From: Metabacillus halosaccharovorans | GTDB taxonomy: Bacteria; Bacillota; Bacilli; Bacillales; Bacillaceae | Direction of reading: 5' to 3' | Assembly (NCBI RefSeq): GCF_002019635.1 | Contig: NZ_KV917372.1 | Location: 124,001-188,000 of the forward strand | DNA length: 64,000 bases | Made by a program: the position numbers and the translations under genes | In this document: one piece after another, positions 24,213-31,826 of the stretch | How positions within the stretch are numbered: position 1 is the stretch's first letter | Layout: each line of letters starts with the position of its first letter | Notes under the pieces: model-generated | Database searches by the model: none | What the model was told of the DNA's origin: nothing | What the model saw: the letters and a program-made list of their open reading frames with translations, nothing else

Positions 24213-24995
24213 CTATACGGTTTCTGATTTAACTGCATTGCTTGGTTTTGGCTTGTATAATCTCTTTCCTAACATGGACTGAAAAATTAAGAAAATTCCA
24301 CCGACTGCCCAGTAAAGAGGGAGTGCTGCCGGAGCATTTAGAGAGAACATCACGATCATAAGCGGAGATATGAGCCCCATAATTTTCATTTGAGATTGAT
24401 TTTGAGTAGGCATATTCGACATCGATACTTTAAATTGTACATAGTAAACAATCCCCGCAATTGCCGTAATCCAAATATCCGGCTGTCCTAGGCTGAACCA
24501 TAGGAACGAGTGTGTCGCAATTTCTTCTGAACCCCTGATTGCATAGTAAAACCCCATCAAGATCGGCATTTGAATAAGCATTGGAAGACAGCCGATAGAA
24601 AGTGGATTAACTCCGTGCTTTTTATATAATCCAACCATTTCCTGCTGTAGCTCTAGTTGTTTTTTCTGGTCTTTGGCAGCCTTAATCTTTTTCTGGATGT
24701 CATCCATTTCAGGCTTTAATAAGTCCATCTTTTCCTTCATTTGCTGTTGATTTTTATACTGTTTTAACATCAATGGCAACAAAATTAGTCGAATAATCAG
24801 TGTAATCAGTATGATTGACAATCCAAAGCTGCCATTAAATAAATTAGCGATACTATGAATGGCTGATCCAAATGGATGAACAAATACATTTTGAAAAAAA
24901 CCATCCCCATTTGAATTCTGTGCAGAACATGCAGAAAGTACAAAGGCAGATATCATCACTACAATCATAACAAAAAGGTTTTTAGTACGTTTCAT
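24213..24995 (-). CDS. yidC2: YidC/Oxa1 membrane protein insertase (YidC2/YqjG type)
   Basis: About 260 residues from ATG 24995 (MKRTKNLFVMIVVMISAFVL), set by ACTGGAGGAAGAAAG. Signal peptide with lipobox LSAC, so a lipoprotein insertase as in Gram-positives. Five helices follow: LSIILITLIIRLILLPLMLK holds the conserved groove Arg (LIIRLILLPL), then a coiled hairpin (QQMKEKMDLLKPEMDDIQKK), GCLPMLIQMPILMGFYYAIR, ITAIAGIVYYVQFKV, and SLNAPAALPLYWAVGGIFLI. It inserts membrane proteins with or without Sec. Directly downstream of a MifM-like leader, which marks it as the regulated paralogue; the constitutive copy (SpoIIIJ) is not in the window. Confidence 0.94.
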   Translation of the reverse strand: MKRTKNLFVMIVVMISAFVLSACSAQNSNGDGFFQNVFVHPFGSAIHSIANLFNGSFGLSIILITLIIRLILLPLMLKQYKNQQQMKEKMDLLKPEMDDIQKKIKAAKDQKKQLELQQEMVGLYKKHGVNPLSIGCLPMLIQMPILMGFYYAIRGSEEIATHSFLWFSLGQPDIWITAIAGIVYYVQFKVSMSNMPTQNQSQMKIMGLISPLMIVMFSLNAPAALPLYWAVGGIFLIFQSMLGKRLYKPKPSNAVKSETV

Positions 24996-25041
24996 CTTTC
25001 TTCCTCCAGTCATTTTTTAAAAATGAGTTTTAAGAGAAAGA
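24995..25041 (-). promoter_or_regulatory. Hairpin sequestering the yidC ribosome binding site
   Basis: In the transcript, UCUUUCU (25035-25041, last codons of the leader) pairs with AGAAAGA (24995-25001, between Shine-Dalgarno and AUG), and UCAUUUU/AAAAUGA (25010-25026) forms an inner hairpin. The Shine-Dalgarno GGAGG (25003-25007) lies within the structure. A ribosome stalled near the end of the leader would open it. Confidence 0.6.
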
Positions 25042-25317
25042 ATGAAAACCTTCAGAATCGTCACCTGAACTTTCTTTTCTGCGAATATATCTTGCAATCC
25101 AACCTAATAATGAGTTAGACATCCACTCATAAATCTGCAGAATAGAAGGTGTTGATAAAGTTATATTTACCTTTGAAGACGAGGCACATGCTGTTTCGAT
25201 AAAATCATATTCTACATGCCAAGTCCAAATATATTTAATCGTTAAGCTTAATAGAAAGCTAGCATATAATGTATATAAAGTGGAGATATTCAATAAATCC
25301 GAAATAATCTCGTACAA
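25030..25317 (-). CDS. mifM: MifM-like regulatory nascent chain
   Basis: Ninety-five residues, the length I recall for B. subtilis MifM. TTG 25317 follows TAGGGGTGAAAAT. An N-terminal helix (LNISTLYTLYASFLLSLTIK) provides the membrane-insertion sensor. The C terminus LLGWIARYIRRKESSGDDSE, then GFHSFS, aligns without gaps with the MifM arrest segment (WIRKVFRMNSPVNDEEDAG): Trp, Ile, the second Arg and an Asp are identical, acidic residues follow, and 23 residues run from Trp to the end in both. The stop lies 34 bases before yidC. Expected role: ribosome stalling relieved by productive membrane insertion. Recognition rests on remembered sequence plus position. Confidence 0.75.
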   Translation of the reverse strand: MYEIISDLLNISTLYTLYASFLLSLTIKYIWTWHVEYDFIETACASSSKVNITLSTPSILQIYEWMSNSLLGWIARYIRRKESSGDDSEGFHSFS

Positions 25318-25651
25318 ATTTTCACCCCTAAAAAGAACTGCTAAGAGAAGTATAATAAAAGATTAAGTGTAAAGCAATGGAATGAATAGCTAAAGAGGGA
25401 TGCTTAAATAAACAAAGGATCCAGTAATGACAAGGATTTTAGTTGGGGCAAGTTTCCTTTCCTTTTAGTCTTTTCTAAATGTCTTAGTTAGAAACCAGCA
25501 TTTATAATAAGCAAAACACTAGCTACACTTCGTAAAATTTCTAAATATGAATCAAACGTAGGACAAGATAGTGAATAAAAGTGAAACTTTTATCAAGTAA
25601 TACCGTAAGTATATGAAAGGAAACAGAGATATAAAAAAAGGATGGTTTTTT
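25318..25651. other. Divergent intergenic region upstream of the mifM leader
   Basis: Minus-strand promoter candidate: TTGCTT, 17 bases, TATACT (about 25354-25383), weak at -35. Nothing else recognised. Confidence 0.35.
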
Positions 25652-25882
25652 ATGCTATGGATTTACACACAAGATAAACAAAGATTGATAAAAGTAAATG
25701 AAGTCACTGTAAAAGGAAAGAAAATAGTAGGTGTTGTCAGAAATTCGACATATGAAGAGAATATTGATTTAGGGAAATACGAATCAAATGAAAGAGCTTC
25801 AGAAATCCTTCATAAAATATTTTTAGAAATTAAAGAATGCAGTAGTGCTGTATCTGTGGAATTCGCTATGCCCGAAAAGTAA
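25652..25882 (+). CDS. Small protein of unknown function
   Basis: Seventy-six residues from ATG 25652 (MLWIYTQDKQRLIKVNEVTV), near AAAAAGGATGG; a longer frame from ATG 25613 lacks a ribosome site. IYTQDKQRLIKVNEVTVKGK, LGKYESNERASEILHKIFLE, and a short strand at the end. The wording (W-I-x-S/T-Q-D ... LG.Y....RA.E.L..I) recalls small phage-type or Gram-positive proteins that appear as orphans. Cytosolic, no catalytic motif. Function unknown. Confidence 0.65.
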   Translation: MLWIYTQDKQRLIKVNEVTVKGKKIVGVVRNSTYEENIDLGKYESNERASEILHKIFLEIKECSSAVSVEFAMPEK

Positions 25883-25973
25883 TTCTGAACTTGTTCAAAA
25901 AACGAAGAACGAAAACTAATTAGACCTAGAGTAATTTAATTTCTTCATTTTACATTATTTCTATAAAAAATAT

Positions 25974-26021
25974 ATTCTTCAACAGTTTAGTGCTTATCTG
26001 GTCAAGGAAAAGCGTTTATTT
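25974..26021 (+). repeat. Dispersed repeat, A part
   Basis: TATTCTTCAACAGTTTAGTG then CTTATCTGGTCAAGGAAAAG and CGTTTATTTT. TATAGGACTTACTGAGTTGA after it (26025-26044) may be a worn B part. Confidence 0.6.
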
Positions 26022-26129
26022 TAAATATAGGACTTACTGAGTTGATGGAAAAAAGCGACATAAACAGTTCTAGTAAGTAAACTGTTTTTATAGCTGCATC
26101 ATCATTCTAAGGTTTGGTTTTTCCACTTT

Positions 26130-26282
26130 TCATTTTAAAAATCTATGACTCAGACTTAAAATGAAAAGACCTGCAAACGAACAAATAATATTGTAAAAGA
26201 TATGTGATTCATCGTAAAAAGCTAAAACGGCAAACGTAACGAGAGAGATTCCGATGGATGCAAATAAGCTTCTTGCTTTCAT
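26130..26282 (-). CDS. Two-helix small membrane protein
   Basis: Fifty residues from ATG 26282 (MKARSLFASIGISLVTFAVL), after GGGAGGTGTTTTT. Helices SLFASIGISLVTFAVLAF and YNIICSFAGLFILSLSHRF flank a short polar loop (YDESHIF). The frame is open 57 bases further upstream but without a ribosome site. Divergent from the GNAT gene at 26377 and convergent with 25652. Function unknown. Confidence 0.65.
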   Translation of the reverse strand: MKARSLFASIGISLVTFAVLAFYDESHIFYNIICSFAGLFILSLSHRFLK

Positions 26283-26376
26283 TAAAAACACCTCCCATAA
26301 AAAGGTATGTGGAGGAGTAACAATAAAACACAAAAACATTGCATTAAAATCAATAGCAAAGGAGCTTATCTAAAAG

Positions 26377-26877
26377 GTGATTACTTTAAGAAATGTTCAA
26401 ACTACAGATTTGGCACAGCTGTTACTTATTGAGAATGAAGGTTTTCCAATAGAAGAAGCTGCCACGAAAGAGGCATTTGTAGAGAGGATTCAGCTGATAC
26501 CTGATACCTTTATTGTGGCAGAAAAGGAAGGAATGATCCTTGGTTATATTAATGGTCCTATTATGAATCAACCATATATTACCGATGATCTTTTTGAGAA
26601 AATCAAGGAGAATCCGAAAAGAGGCGGATATCAGGGTATTTTAGGATTAGCTGTGTCCAAACAGGCAAGAAAAAAAGGGGTTGCTCAGATATTAATGAAG
26701 AAAATAGAAGAGCTTGTTTTAGATAATGAAAGAGAAGGAATTTCTTTAACATGTAAACAAGAATTAGTTTCTTTTTATGAAAAAATGGGGTTTGTTAATC
26801 ATGGCCTGTCTGAATCTCAACATGGTGGAGAACGGTGGTACAACTTGGTCAAATTAAGAGCGGCTTTGAACAGTTAA
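26377..26877 (+). CDS. GNAT family N-acetyltransferase
   Basis: 166 residues; GTG 26377 follows AAGGAGCTTATCTAAAAG. ITLRNVQTTDLAQLLLIENE (beta1), FIVAEKEGMILGYINGP (beta2-3), GILGLAVSKQARKKGVAQIL (motif A, RKKGVA) and SLTCKQELVSFYEKMGFVNH (motif B with the YEKxGF ending). NEGFPIEEAATKEAF with the substrate loop HGGERWYNL resembles AANAT-like amine acetyltransferases. It overlaps functionally with the NUDIX gene 24 bases downstream, and both are likely one transcript. Confidence 0.92.
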   Translation: MITLRNVQTTDLAQLLLIENEGFPIEEAATKEAFVERIQLIPDTFIVAEKEGMILGYINGPIMNQPYITDDLFEKIKENPKRGGYQGILGLAVSKQARKKGVAQILMKKIEELVLDNEREGISLTCKQELVSFYEKMGFVNHGLSESQHGGERWYNLVKLRAALNS

Positions 26878-26901
26878 TACTAAAATGGGGGAACTTTAAG
26901 T

Positions 26902-27339
26902 ATGAAACGAGTAGATGTCACATATGTTCTTCTCTTTGATGAGCAGGAGAAGAATGTATTAATGGTTAAAAATAAGGGAGACCACTTTTCTTATTATACT
27001 CTTCCTGGAGGAGCAGTTGAACCAGAAGAAACACTAGCAGAAGCAGCAATTCGTGAAGTAAAAGAAGAAACAGGCTTAGATGTGGAGATAGATGGTGTTT
27101 TTTCTGTAAGTGAAGCGTTTTTTGAAGAAAGAGGACATCACGCGATTTTCTTCACTTTTAGAGGGAAAATAATTGGTGGCGACATAAATATTTCAATGCC
27201 AGATGAAATCGAAGAAATTACATGGATGGATTCACAGGAAGCAGAAGAGTACATACACATAACCAATTCAAAGGGATTGATAAAAAGTAAATCCTCAGTA
27301 CCATATTTACTTAGAGAAAGAGTTATTCGAAAGTCTTGA
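26902..27339 (+). CDS. NUDIX hydrolase
   Basis: A 145-residue protein; ATG 26902 after GGGGGAACTTTAAGT. The NUDIX box is complete: GGAVEPEETLAEAAIREVKE then ETGLDV (Gx5Ex7REUxEExGU). It opens with VTYVLLFDEQEKNVLMVKNK and continues FFTFRGKIIGGDINIS and EIEEITWMDSQEAEEYI. The box coordinates magnesium for hydrolysis of nucleoside diphosphate-X compounds; the actual substrate (oxidised nucleotide, sugar or cofactor) is not indicated. Probably cotranscribed with the upstream GNAT gene. Confidence 0.94.
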   Translation: MKRVDVTYVLLFDEQEKNVLMVKNKGDHFSYYTLPGGAVEPEETLAEAAIREVKEETGLDVEIDGVFSVSEAFFEERGHHAIFFTFRGKIIGGDINISMPDEIEEITWMDSQEAEEYIHITNSKGLIKSKSSVPYLLRERVIRKS

Positions 27340-27503
27340 ATATTTTTGGCTTAACGAGTTTAAGCAATAGAGAGTTTATCTCAATTTTAACACCTTTACA
27401 AAGAGTTTGGATTTTCAATTAGCTTTTTGAAACTACAGAAAAAATTCATTAAATACCTTTTTATGGGGATAATACCAATAGTTATTAAACTGGAGGTATT
27501 TTT

Positions 27504-28511
27504 ATGGAAGATCATCATATTCGTTTAACTTCGTCTGAAGTAGGTGGTTTGTGGGCAAATTATATTGCTGATACCATGTTTGTATGTGTTTATAAGTATT
27601 ATTTAGCTAAAGCCGAAGATGAGGAAATCAAAAAAGTATTAATGCATGCTTTAGATTTAGCTCAACAGCATGTACGAGTTGTTAAGGAAATTTTTAAAGA
27701 AGAAGGTCATGCTATCCCTCTTGGGTTTACTGAAAATGATGTCAATGTGGATGCTCCTAGGCTGTTTTCAGATGAGTTCTTTTTATTCTATACAAAACAT
27801 ATGACAAAAGGGGCTCTAGTAACCTACGGTGCCGTTTTGCCAAATACATTCCGTAAGGACATTAGAGAACACTTTATGTCTTGCATTTCCTCTACAATGG
27901 AATTATTTAATGAGACAACAGATCTTCTTCTTACGAAGGGTCTGGAAGTTCGCTCACCTTATATTCCATATCTGCAAGAAGTAGATATGGTTGAAAGGCA
28001 ACACTTCCTAGCTGGGTGGTGGGGGAAACAAAGACCTCTAACAGCCCCGGAGATTACTCACCTTTATTCTAATATTCAAACTAATTATATGGGTACAGCG
28101 GTTATAACTGGTTTCGCTCAGGTTACGAATTTAAAGGAAATTAGAGATTATTTCAGAAGAGGTAAAGAGATAGCAATGAAACAAATTAAAGTATTTGGTG
28201 AATACTTACATGAAAATAATCTCCCTGTCCCTATAACCTGGGATCCACTAGTTCAAGACATAACAGAATCTCCTTTTTCTGATAAATTAATGCTATATCA
28301 AATTTCCATGATGTCTGCTGCTGGAATGGGAAACTATGGAACTGCCATATCTGCCAGTCCAAGACGTGATATTGGTGCAGATTATGTACGTTTACAAGGA
28401 GAGGTCGGACTTTACGCAGAGGACGGTTTAAATCTCCTAATTAAGCATGCTTGGATGGAAAGACCCCCTCATGCAGTCGACAGAGATGAGTTAATGAAGA
28501 AAAAAATATAG
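27504..28511 (+). CDS. DUF3231 family protein
   Basis: A 335-residue protein; ATG 27504 after CTGGAGGTATTTTT. Two similar helical halves: HHIRLTSSEVGGLWANYIAD then TMFVCVYKYYLAKAEDEEIK, and RPLTAPEITHLYSNIQTNYM then GTAVITGFAQVTNLKEIRDY. Each resembles a ferritin-like four-helix bundle, with EEGHAIPLGFTENDVN following the first and LHENNLPVPITWDPLVQDIT the second. DUF3231 is a Bacillales family often seen near sporulation or coat genes; its biochemistry is unknown. Single gene. Confidence 0.92.
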   Translation: MEDHHIRLTSSEVGGLWANYIADTMFVCVYKYYLAKAEDEEIKKVLMHALDLAQQHVRVVKEIFKEEGHAIPLGFTENDVNVDAPRLFSDEFFLFYTKHMTKGALVTYGAVLPNTFRKDIREHFMSCISSTMELFNETTDLLLTKGLEVRSPYIPYLQEVDMVERQHFLAGWWGKQRPLTAPEITHLYSNIQTNYMGTAVITGFAQVTNLKEIRDYFRRGKEIAMKQIKVFGEYLHENNLPVPITWDPLVQDITESPFSDKLMLYQISMMSAAGMGNYGTAISASPRRDIGADYVRLQGEVGLYAEDGLNLLIKHAWMERPPHAVDRDELMKKKI

Positions 28512-28625
28512 ATTTAAAATTGAGTATGACAATCATAGAAGTAACGAACTATAAAAATGTATGGTTTTGAATATTTCTCATATATGAAATCAAACAAAAA
28601 ATATTTTAAAAAGGGTCAAACAAAT

Positions 28626-29072
28626 GTGAATTCAAAAGAAAAATTGTTATGGAGTATAGCATTTCCAGGTTTCGGTCAATTACTTAACGGAAAGTATCTT
28701 AAAGGGATAATATTTATATTATTGGAAATTATCATCAATGTACAATCCCATTTTAATATGATTATTTATTTTAGTTTTAATGGGGATATAAGTAAAGCTA
28801 TTGAACATACCGAATACCAATGGCTCATGTTTTATCCTTGTGTTTATTTCTTTTCGATGTGGGATGCTTATAAGGATGCAGGTGGAGGCAGAGATCCTTA
28901 TTCCTATATTCCCTTTGTAGTGTGTGCGTTTTTTGTTACTGTTGGACTTATGTATTCAGCTAGAGTAAAGATATTTGGAATCAGTTTGGGAACAGTTTGG
29001 TTTCCGATGCTATGTGTAATTCCTGGGGTTTTTTTAGGGATTTTACTGAAAAAGATATTAAGAAATCTATAG
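28626..29072 (+). CDS. TM2-like multi-pass membrane protein
   Basis: About 148 residues from GTG 28626 (MNSKEKLLWSIAFPGFGQLL), near AAAAAGGGTC; the frame is open from ATG 28557, but that start lacks a ribosome site. SIAFPGFGQLLNGKYLKGII is the TM2/DUF5683-type opening (PGxGQ.y.Gk...G). Helices follow at IIFILLEIIINVQSHF, LMFYPCVYFFSMWDAY, FVVCAFFVTVGLMYSA and MLCVIPGVFLGILLK. WDAYKDAGGGRDPYSYIP is a cytoplasmic or external loop conserved in Bacillus relatives. Function unknown. Confidence 0.78.
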   Translation: MNSKEKLLWSIAFPGFGQLLNGKYLKGIIFILLEIIINVQSHFNMIIYFSFNGDISKAIEHTEYQWLMFYPCVYFFSMWDAYKDAGGGRDPYSYIPFVVCAFFVTVGLMYSARVKIFGISLGTVWFPMLCVIPGVFLGILLKKILRNL

Positions 29073-29225
29073 TGATCCTACCCCTATACTGTTAAAGTTA
29101 ATGTTCATAACGGGATCACGAACAAACATAAGTCTCTAGGTACAGCTATTCTAACATTCGGTGTTAATCCAGATTAATTAAGCAATAAATAGCAATTAAA
29201 TTAATCGAATCCAAACATAATAAAT

Positions 29226-29268
29226 AAAAAATGAGTAGATCACGTCAAACTTAATCTACTCATTTAAC
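29226..29268. terminator. Bidirectional terminator
   Basis: AAAAAATGAGTAGAT, loop CACGTCAAACTTA, ATCTACTCATTT. Twelve-pair stem with A-rich and T-rich sides. Confidence 0.75.
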
Positions 29269-29340
29269 ATTTCAAAAAAAGCTAACTTAATGAATAGGTA
29301 ATATAAAAATATTATTAAAGACTTTTGTTCTGGAGGATAT

Positions 29341-29796
29341 ATGGAGAAATATAGAGTAAAGCAGATAAATGATCTGTTTAGATATGATTTAAATAGTTTA
29401 ATAACGCGAAGCAAAGAGGAGGGTTTCCGTTTTATTGAAAGATTAGTAAATGATTATAAAAATGGGTCTAACACTTTTAACAATTCCGGCGAGGCACTGT
29501 TTGGTGTTTTTAACGAAAAAGAAGAACTAATTGCCATTGGTGGACTTAATATAGATCCTTTTTCTCAAAAACAATATATAGGTAGACTAAGAAGATTTTA
29601 CGTTATGAAAGAATATAGAAGAAATGGAATTGGAAGTCTGTTGATAAAAAAAATCATTAACGAAGCAGTAAAGTATTATAAAATTTTAGTTCTCCACACA
29701 GATACCAAACAAGCTGATCTTTTTTATTCCTCTCTTGGATTTTTAAAGGAAGACCTATATCCAAATTCAACTCACTATATAGCACTGAAAAACTAA
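29341..29796 (+). CDS. GNAT family N-acetyltransferase
   Basis: 151 residues; ATG 29341 after CTGGAGGATAT. EALFGVFNEKEELIAIGGLN (beta2-3), IGRLRRFYVMKEYRRNGIGS then LLIKKII (motif A with YRRNGIG), LVLHTDTKQADLFYSSLGFL (motif B). SKEEGFRFIERLVNDY marks a Bacillus/Lysinibacillus subgroup. The substrate is unknown; single gene after a terminator. Confidence 0.93.
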   Translation: MEKYRVKQINDLFRYDLNSLITRSKEEGFRFIERLVNDYKNGSNTFNNSGEALFGVFNEKEELIAIGGLNIDPFSQKQYIGRLRRFYVMKEYRRNGIGSLLIKKIINEAVKYYKILVLHTDTKQADLFYSSLGFLKEDLYPNSTHYIALKN

Positions 29797-29982
29797 AGTG
29801 TTATTAAACTAACCAAATATCAGTCTAGTAAAGAGATTTCACAATCGGATGTGAGTGTTGTAGATCTAATTTTCATTAATTTTAAACAAACTAACTAAAA
29901 CACTTATCACGTTTTTATCATATTTGAAAATTGACAGGAACGTTCATAGTATGATTTTTCTTTTGAATGGAGGAGTAAGGAA

Positions 29983-30471
29983 TTGAAGAAGACATTTTTG
30001 ATAACAATTTTCATTCTGGTCGTTCTATTAATTGGTATTTTTTCTTTTATAAAAATTAATCCTCCACTAGTTAGTGGAACAATTGCTTCATCAGGGGATT
30101 TAACATTCGTTGTTATAAGTATCGGAAATAAAGGTTTTAGTCATGTGAAAATTAACGACGTCCTAGTAAATAATAATGAAGAACCACAAGATAAAAAAAT
30201 TCAGTTGAGCAATCCGTTAAAAGGCTTCATTGTAGCTGATGATTTAGAAGGGGAGGCGAGGGAGTATGGCATTACGAATATTAAAGATGTAGTAATTGAG
30301 CCAAATACCTCTCCATCATCACAGTTAGATGAAGTTAATAACGGTACTGCTACTGAAGATGATAAAAGTTATGGTTTAACTGTTATCCATAACAAAGAGA
30401 TAAATATGGTGACTATAAACTATCGCTATTTGGGACTGTCTTTTGAAAAACGTGTACCTATTAATCAATAA
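29983..30471 (+). CDS. Membrane-anchored exported protein
   Basis: 162 residues; TTG 29983 after GGAGGAGTAAGGAA. One helix at the N terminus (FLITIFILVVLLIGIFSFI), then an external domain: SGTIASSGDLTFVVISIGNK, HVKINDVLVNNNEEPQ and INMVTINYRYLGLSFEKRVP, mostly beta strand. It has the look of small Ig-like Bacillus surface proteins, but I cannot name a family. An A repeat follows at 30500. Confidence 0.72.
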   Translation: MKKTFLITIFILVVLLIGIFSFIKINPPLVSGTIASSGDLTFVVISIGNKGFSHVKINDVLVNNNEEPQDKKIQLSNPLKGFIVADDLEGEAREYGITNIKDVVIEPNTSPSSQLDEVNNGTATEDDKSYGLTVIHNKEINMVTINYRYLGLSFEKRVPINQ

Positions 30472-30499
30472 ATTTTTGCTAGCCACATTTAAGGTAAAA

Positions 30500-30548
30500 T
30501 ATTCTTCAGCAATAGAGCACTTATCTTGAATAAGGAAATGCTTTTTTA
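30500..30548 (+). repeat. Dispersed repeat, A part
   Basis: ATATTCTTCAGCAATAGAGC then ACTTATCTTGAATAAGGAAA and TGCTTTTTT. Carries the full TTGAATAAGGA loop. Confidence 0.75.
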
Positions 30549-30603
30549 AATTTATAAAGGTCGGGATTTTATGGTGATATCAAGTGCAAAGGAGGTATAT
30601 TAT

Positions 30604-30858
30604 TTGGAATTGCAATTGTCTAAAAGTATAAATAAATACTTTTGGATCTTCTTTCCCTTAATATTTATTTTAAAAGGCTATTATCATATCTTTACCAGTT
30701 GGGAACTTCAATTTTATAGATTTAATGAACTTGAAGATTTTGGAACACTATTGTTTGTACTCGGCTTAAGTGCATGTGAGAGCGCTTTAATCATAGTCTT
30801 TTTATTATGGATATTGGAACTTCTAAAGAAAGTATTTATTAAACCGAACAGTAGGTAA
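30604..30858 (+). CDS. Two-helix membrane protein
   Basis: Eighty-four residues from TTG 30604 (MELQLSKSINKYFWIFFPLI), eight bases after AAAGGAGG; an upstream ATG has no such site. Helices at about 14-32 (FWIFFPLIFILKGYYHIF) and 50-72 (LLFVLGLSACESALIIVFLL), with a polar link ELQFYRFNELEDFGT and a basic tail. Not recognised. It shares a strand with, and lies about 95 bases before, the next GNAT gene. Confidence 0.65.
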   Translation: MELQLSKSINKYFWIFFPLIFILKGYYHIFTSWELQFYRFNELEDFGTLLFVLGLSACESALIIVFLLWILELLKKVFIKPNSR

Positions 30859-30952
30859 GGAAGTATTATTGTTTTGATAGGTGTAAGAAATTTCCATTTT
30901 ACGTGGAATATTAAAGCTGTACAAGGTAACGTTCTTAAAGGAGGAGATTTTT

Positions 30953-31426
30953 ATGTCGGGTATTCATTGTAACTTTATCCGAGCTTCGGAAAAGGATATT
31001 GACAGCATTATTAGTTTACGAATAGCACTTTTAAGAGAATTAGGTGAAATAAAATCTAGCCAAGAAGAACAACGGGTAATAGCTTCAACAAAAGAATATT
31101 TGCAGCAAGCTCTCTCTAATAATGAATTTATCTCCTATATTGCAAAGTGTAACGGAGAAACCGTAGGTGTCAGTGGAGTAGTTATCATTAAAAGACCTCC
31201 CTATTTAGAAAATTTAAATGGTTTGGAAGCATACATACTCAATATGTATACAATCCCTCAACATCGAGGTAGAGGGATTTCAAGGAAGTTGCTTGAGCTT
31301 TGTATTGATGAATGTAAGAATATTGGTGTAAAACGTGTATGGTTACATAGTTCCGAAAATGGAAAACATCTTTATCAAAAAGTGGGATTCACTCCTAAAA
31401 ATAATGAAATGGAATTGTTTATTTAA
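30953..31426 (+). CDS. GNAT family N-acetyltransferase
   Basis: 157 residues; ATG 30953 after AAAGGAGGAGATTTTT. HCNFIRASEKDIDSIISLRI (beta1), FISYIAKCNGETVGVSGVVI (beta2-3), AYILNMYTIPQHRGRGISRK (motif A, HRGRGIS), VKRVWLHSSENGKHLYQKVG (motif B with LHSSE and LYQKVGF). The combination resembles Bacillus GNATs acting on small amines. Substrate unknown. Confidence 0.94.
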   Translation: MSGIHCNFIRASEKDIDSIISLRIALLRELGEIKSSQEEQRVIASTKEYLQQALSNNEFISYIAKCNGETVGVSGVVIIKRPPYLENLNGLEAYILNMYTIPQHRGRGISRKLLELCIDECKNIGVKRVWLHSSENGKHLYQKVGFTPKNNEMELFI

Positions 31427-31826
31427 TATATTGATAGTTGTAACTACTTAAGTGGATAAATATTTAAGGACTAGACTTAGAGAGCAGCTGTGGGAATAAA
31501 TCATCTTTAAATACTCTGATGCTGTTTTTTAAAAACAGCTGTTAGCCAATTTCCAGGTGAAAATTTTCGTGATAATAGGTGAGATATTTTCCAAAGAACG
31601 ATCACATTAAAACAAAATCTAGATATGTATCTATCATAATACAATTATGGTAAATGACATGCATAGGAATAGTGATTTTTTATGCTTTAAAACTTTAAAA
31701 AAAGACGAGTGGATAAAACTAAAATACCAATTAGAGGCTTATTGCCCTTTATTTTTAGACTAAAATGTAAAATTCGCGGAAAGAATAGGAGGTGTCTACA
31801 TAGCTTGAAAAAAGGTGGAATCATTT
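31427..31826. other. Gap before gerAB
   Basis: No gene recognised. A palindrome GCTGTTTTTTAAAAACAGC at 31521-31539 could be a terminator. AGGAGGTG at 31788-31795 precedes TTG 31805, which opens only a frame overlapping gerAB; it may be a leftover of an upstream ger gene, but no GerAA sequence could be read. Confidence 0.35.
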
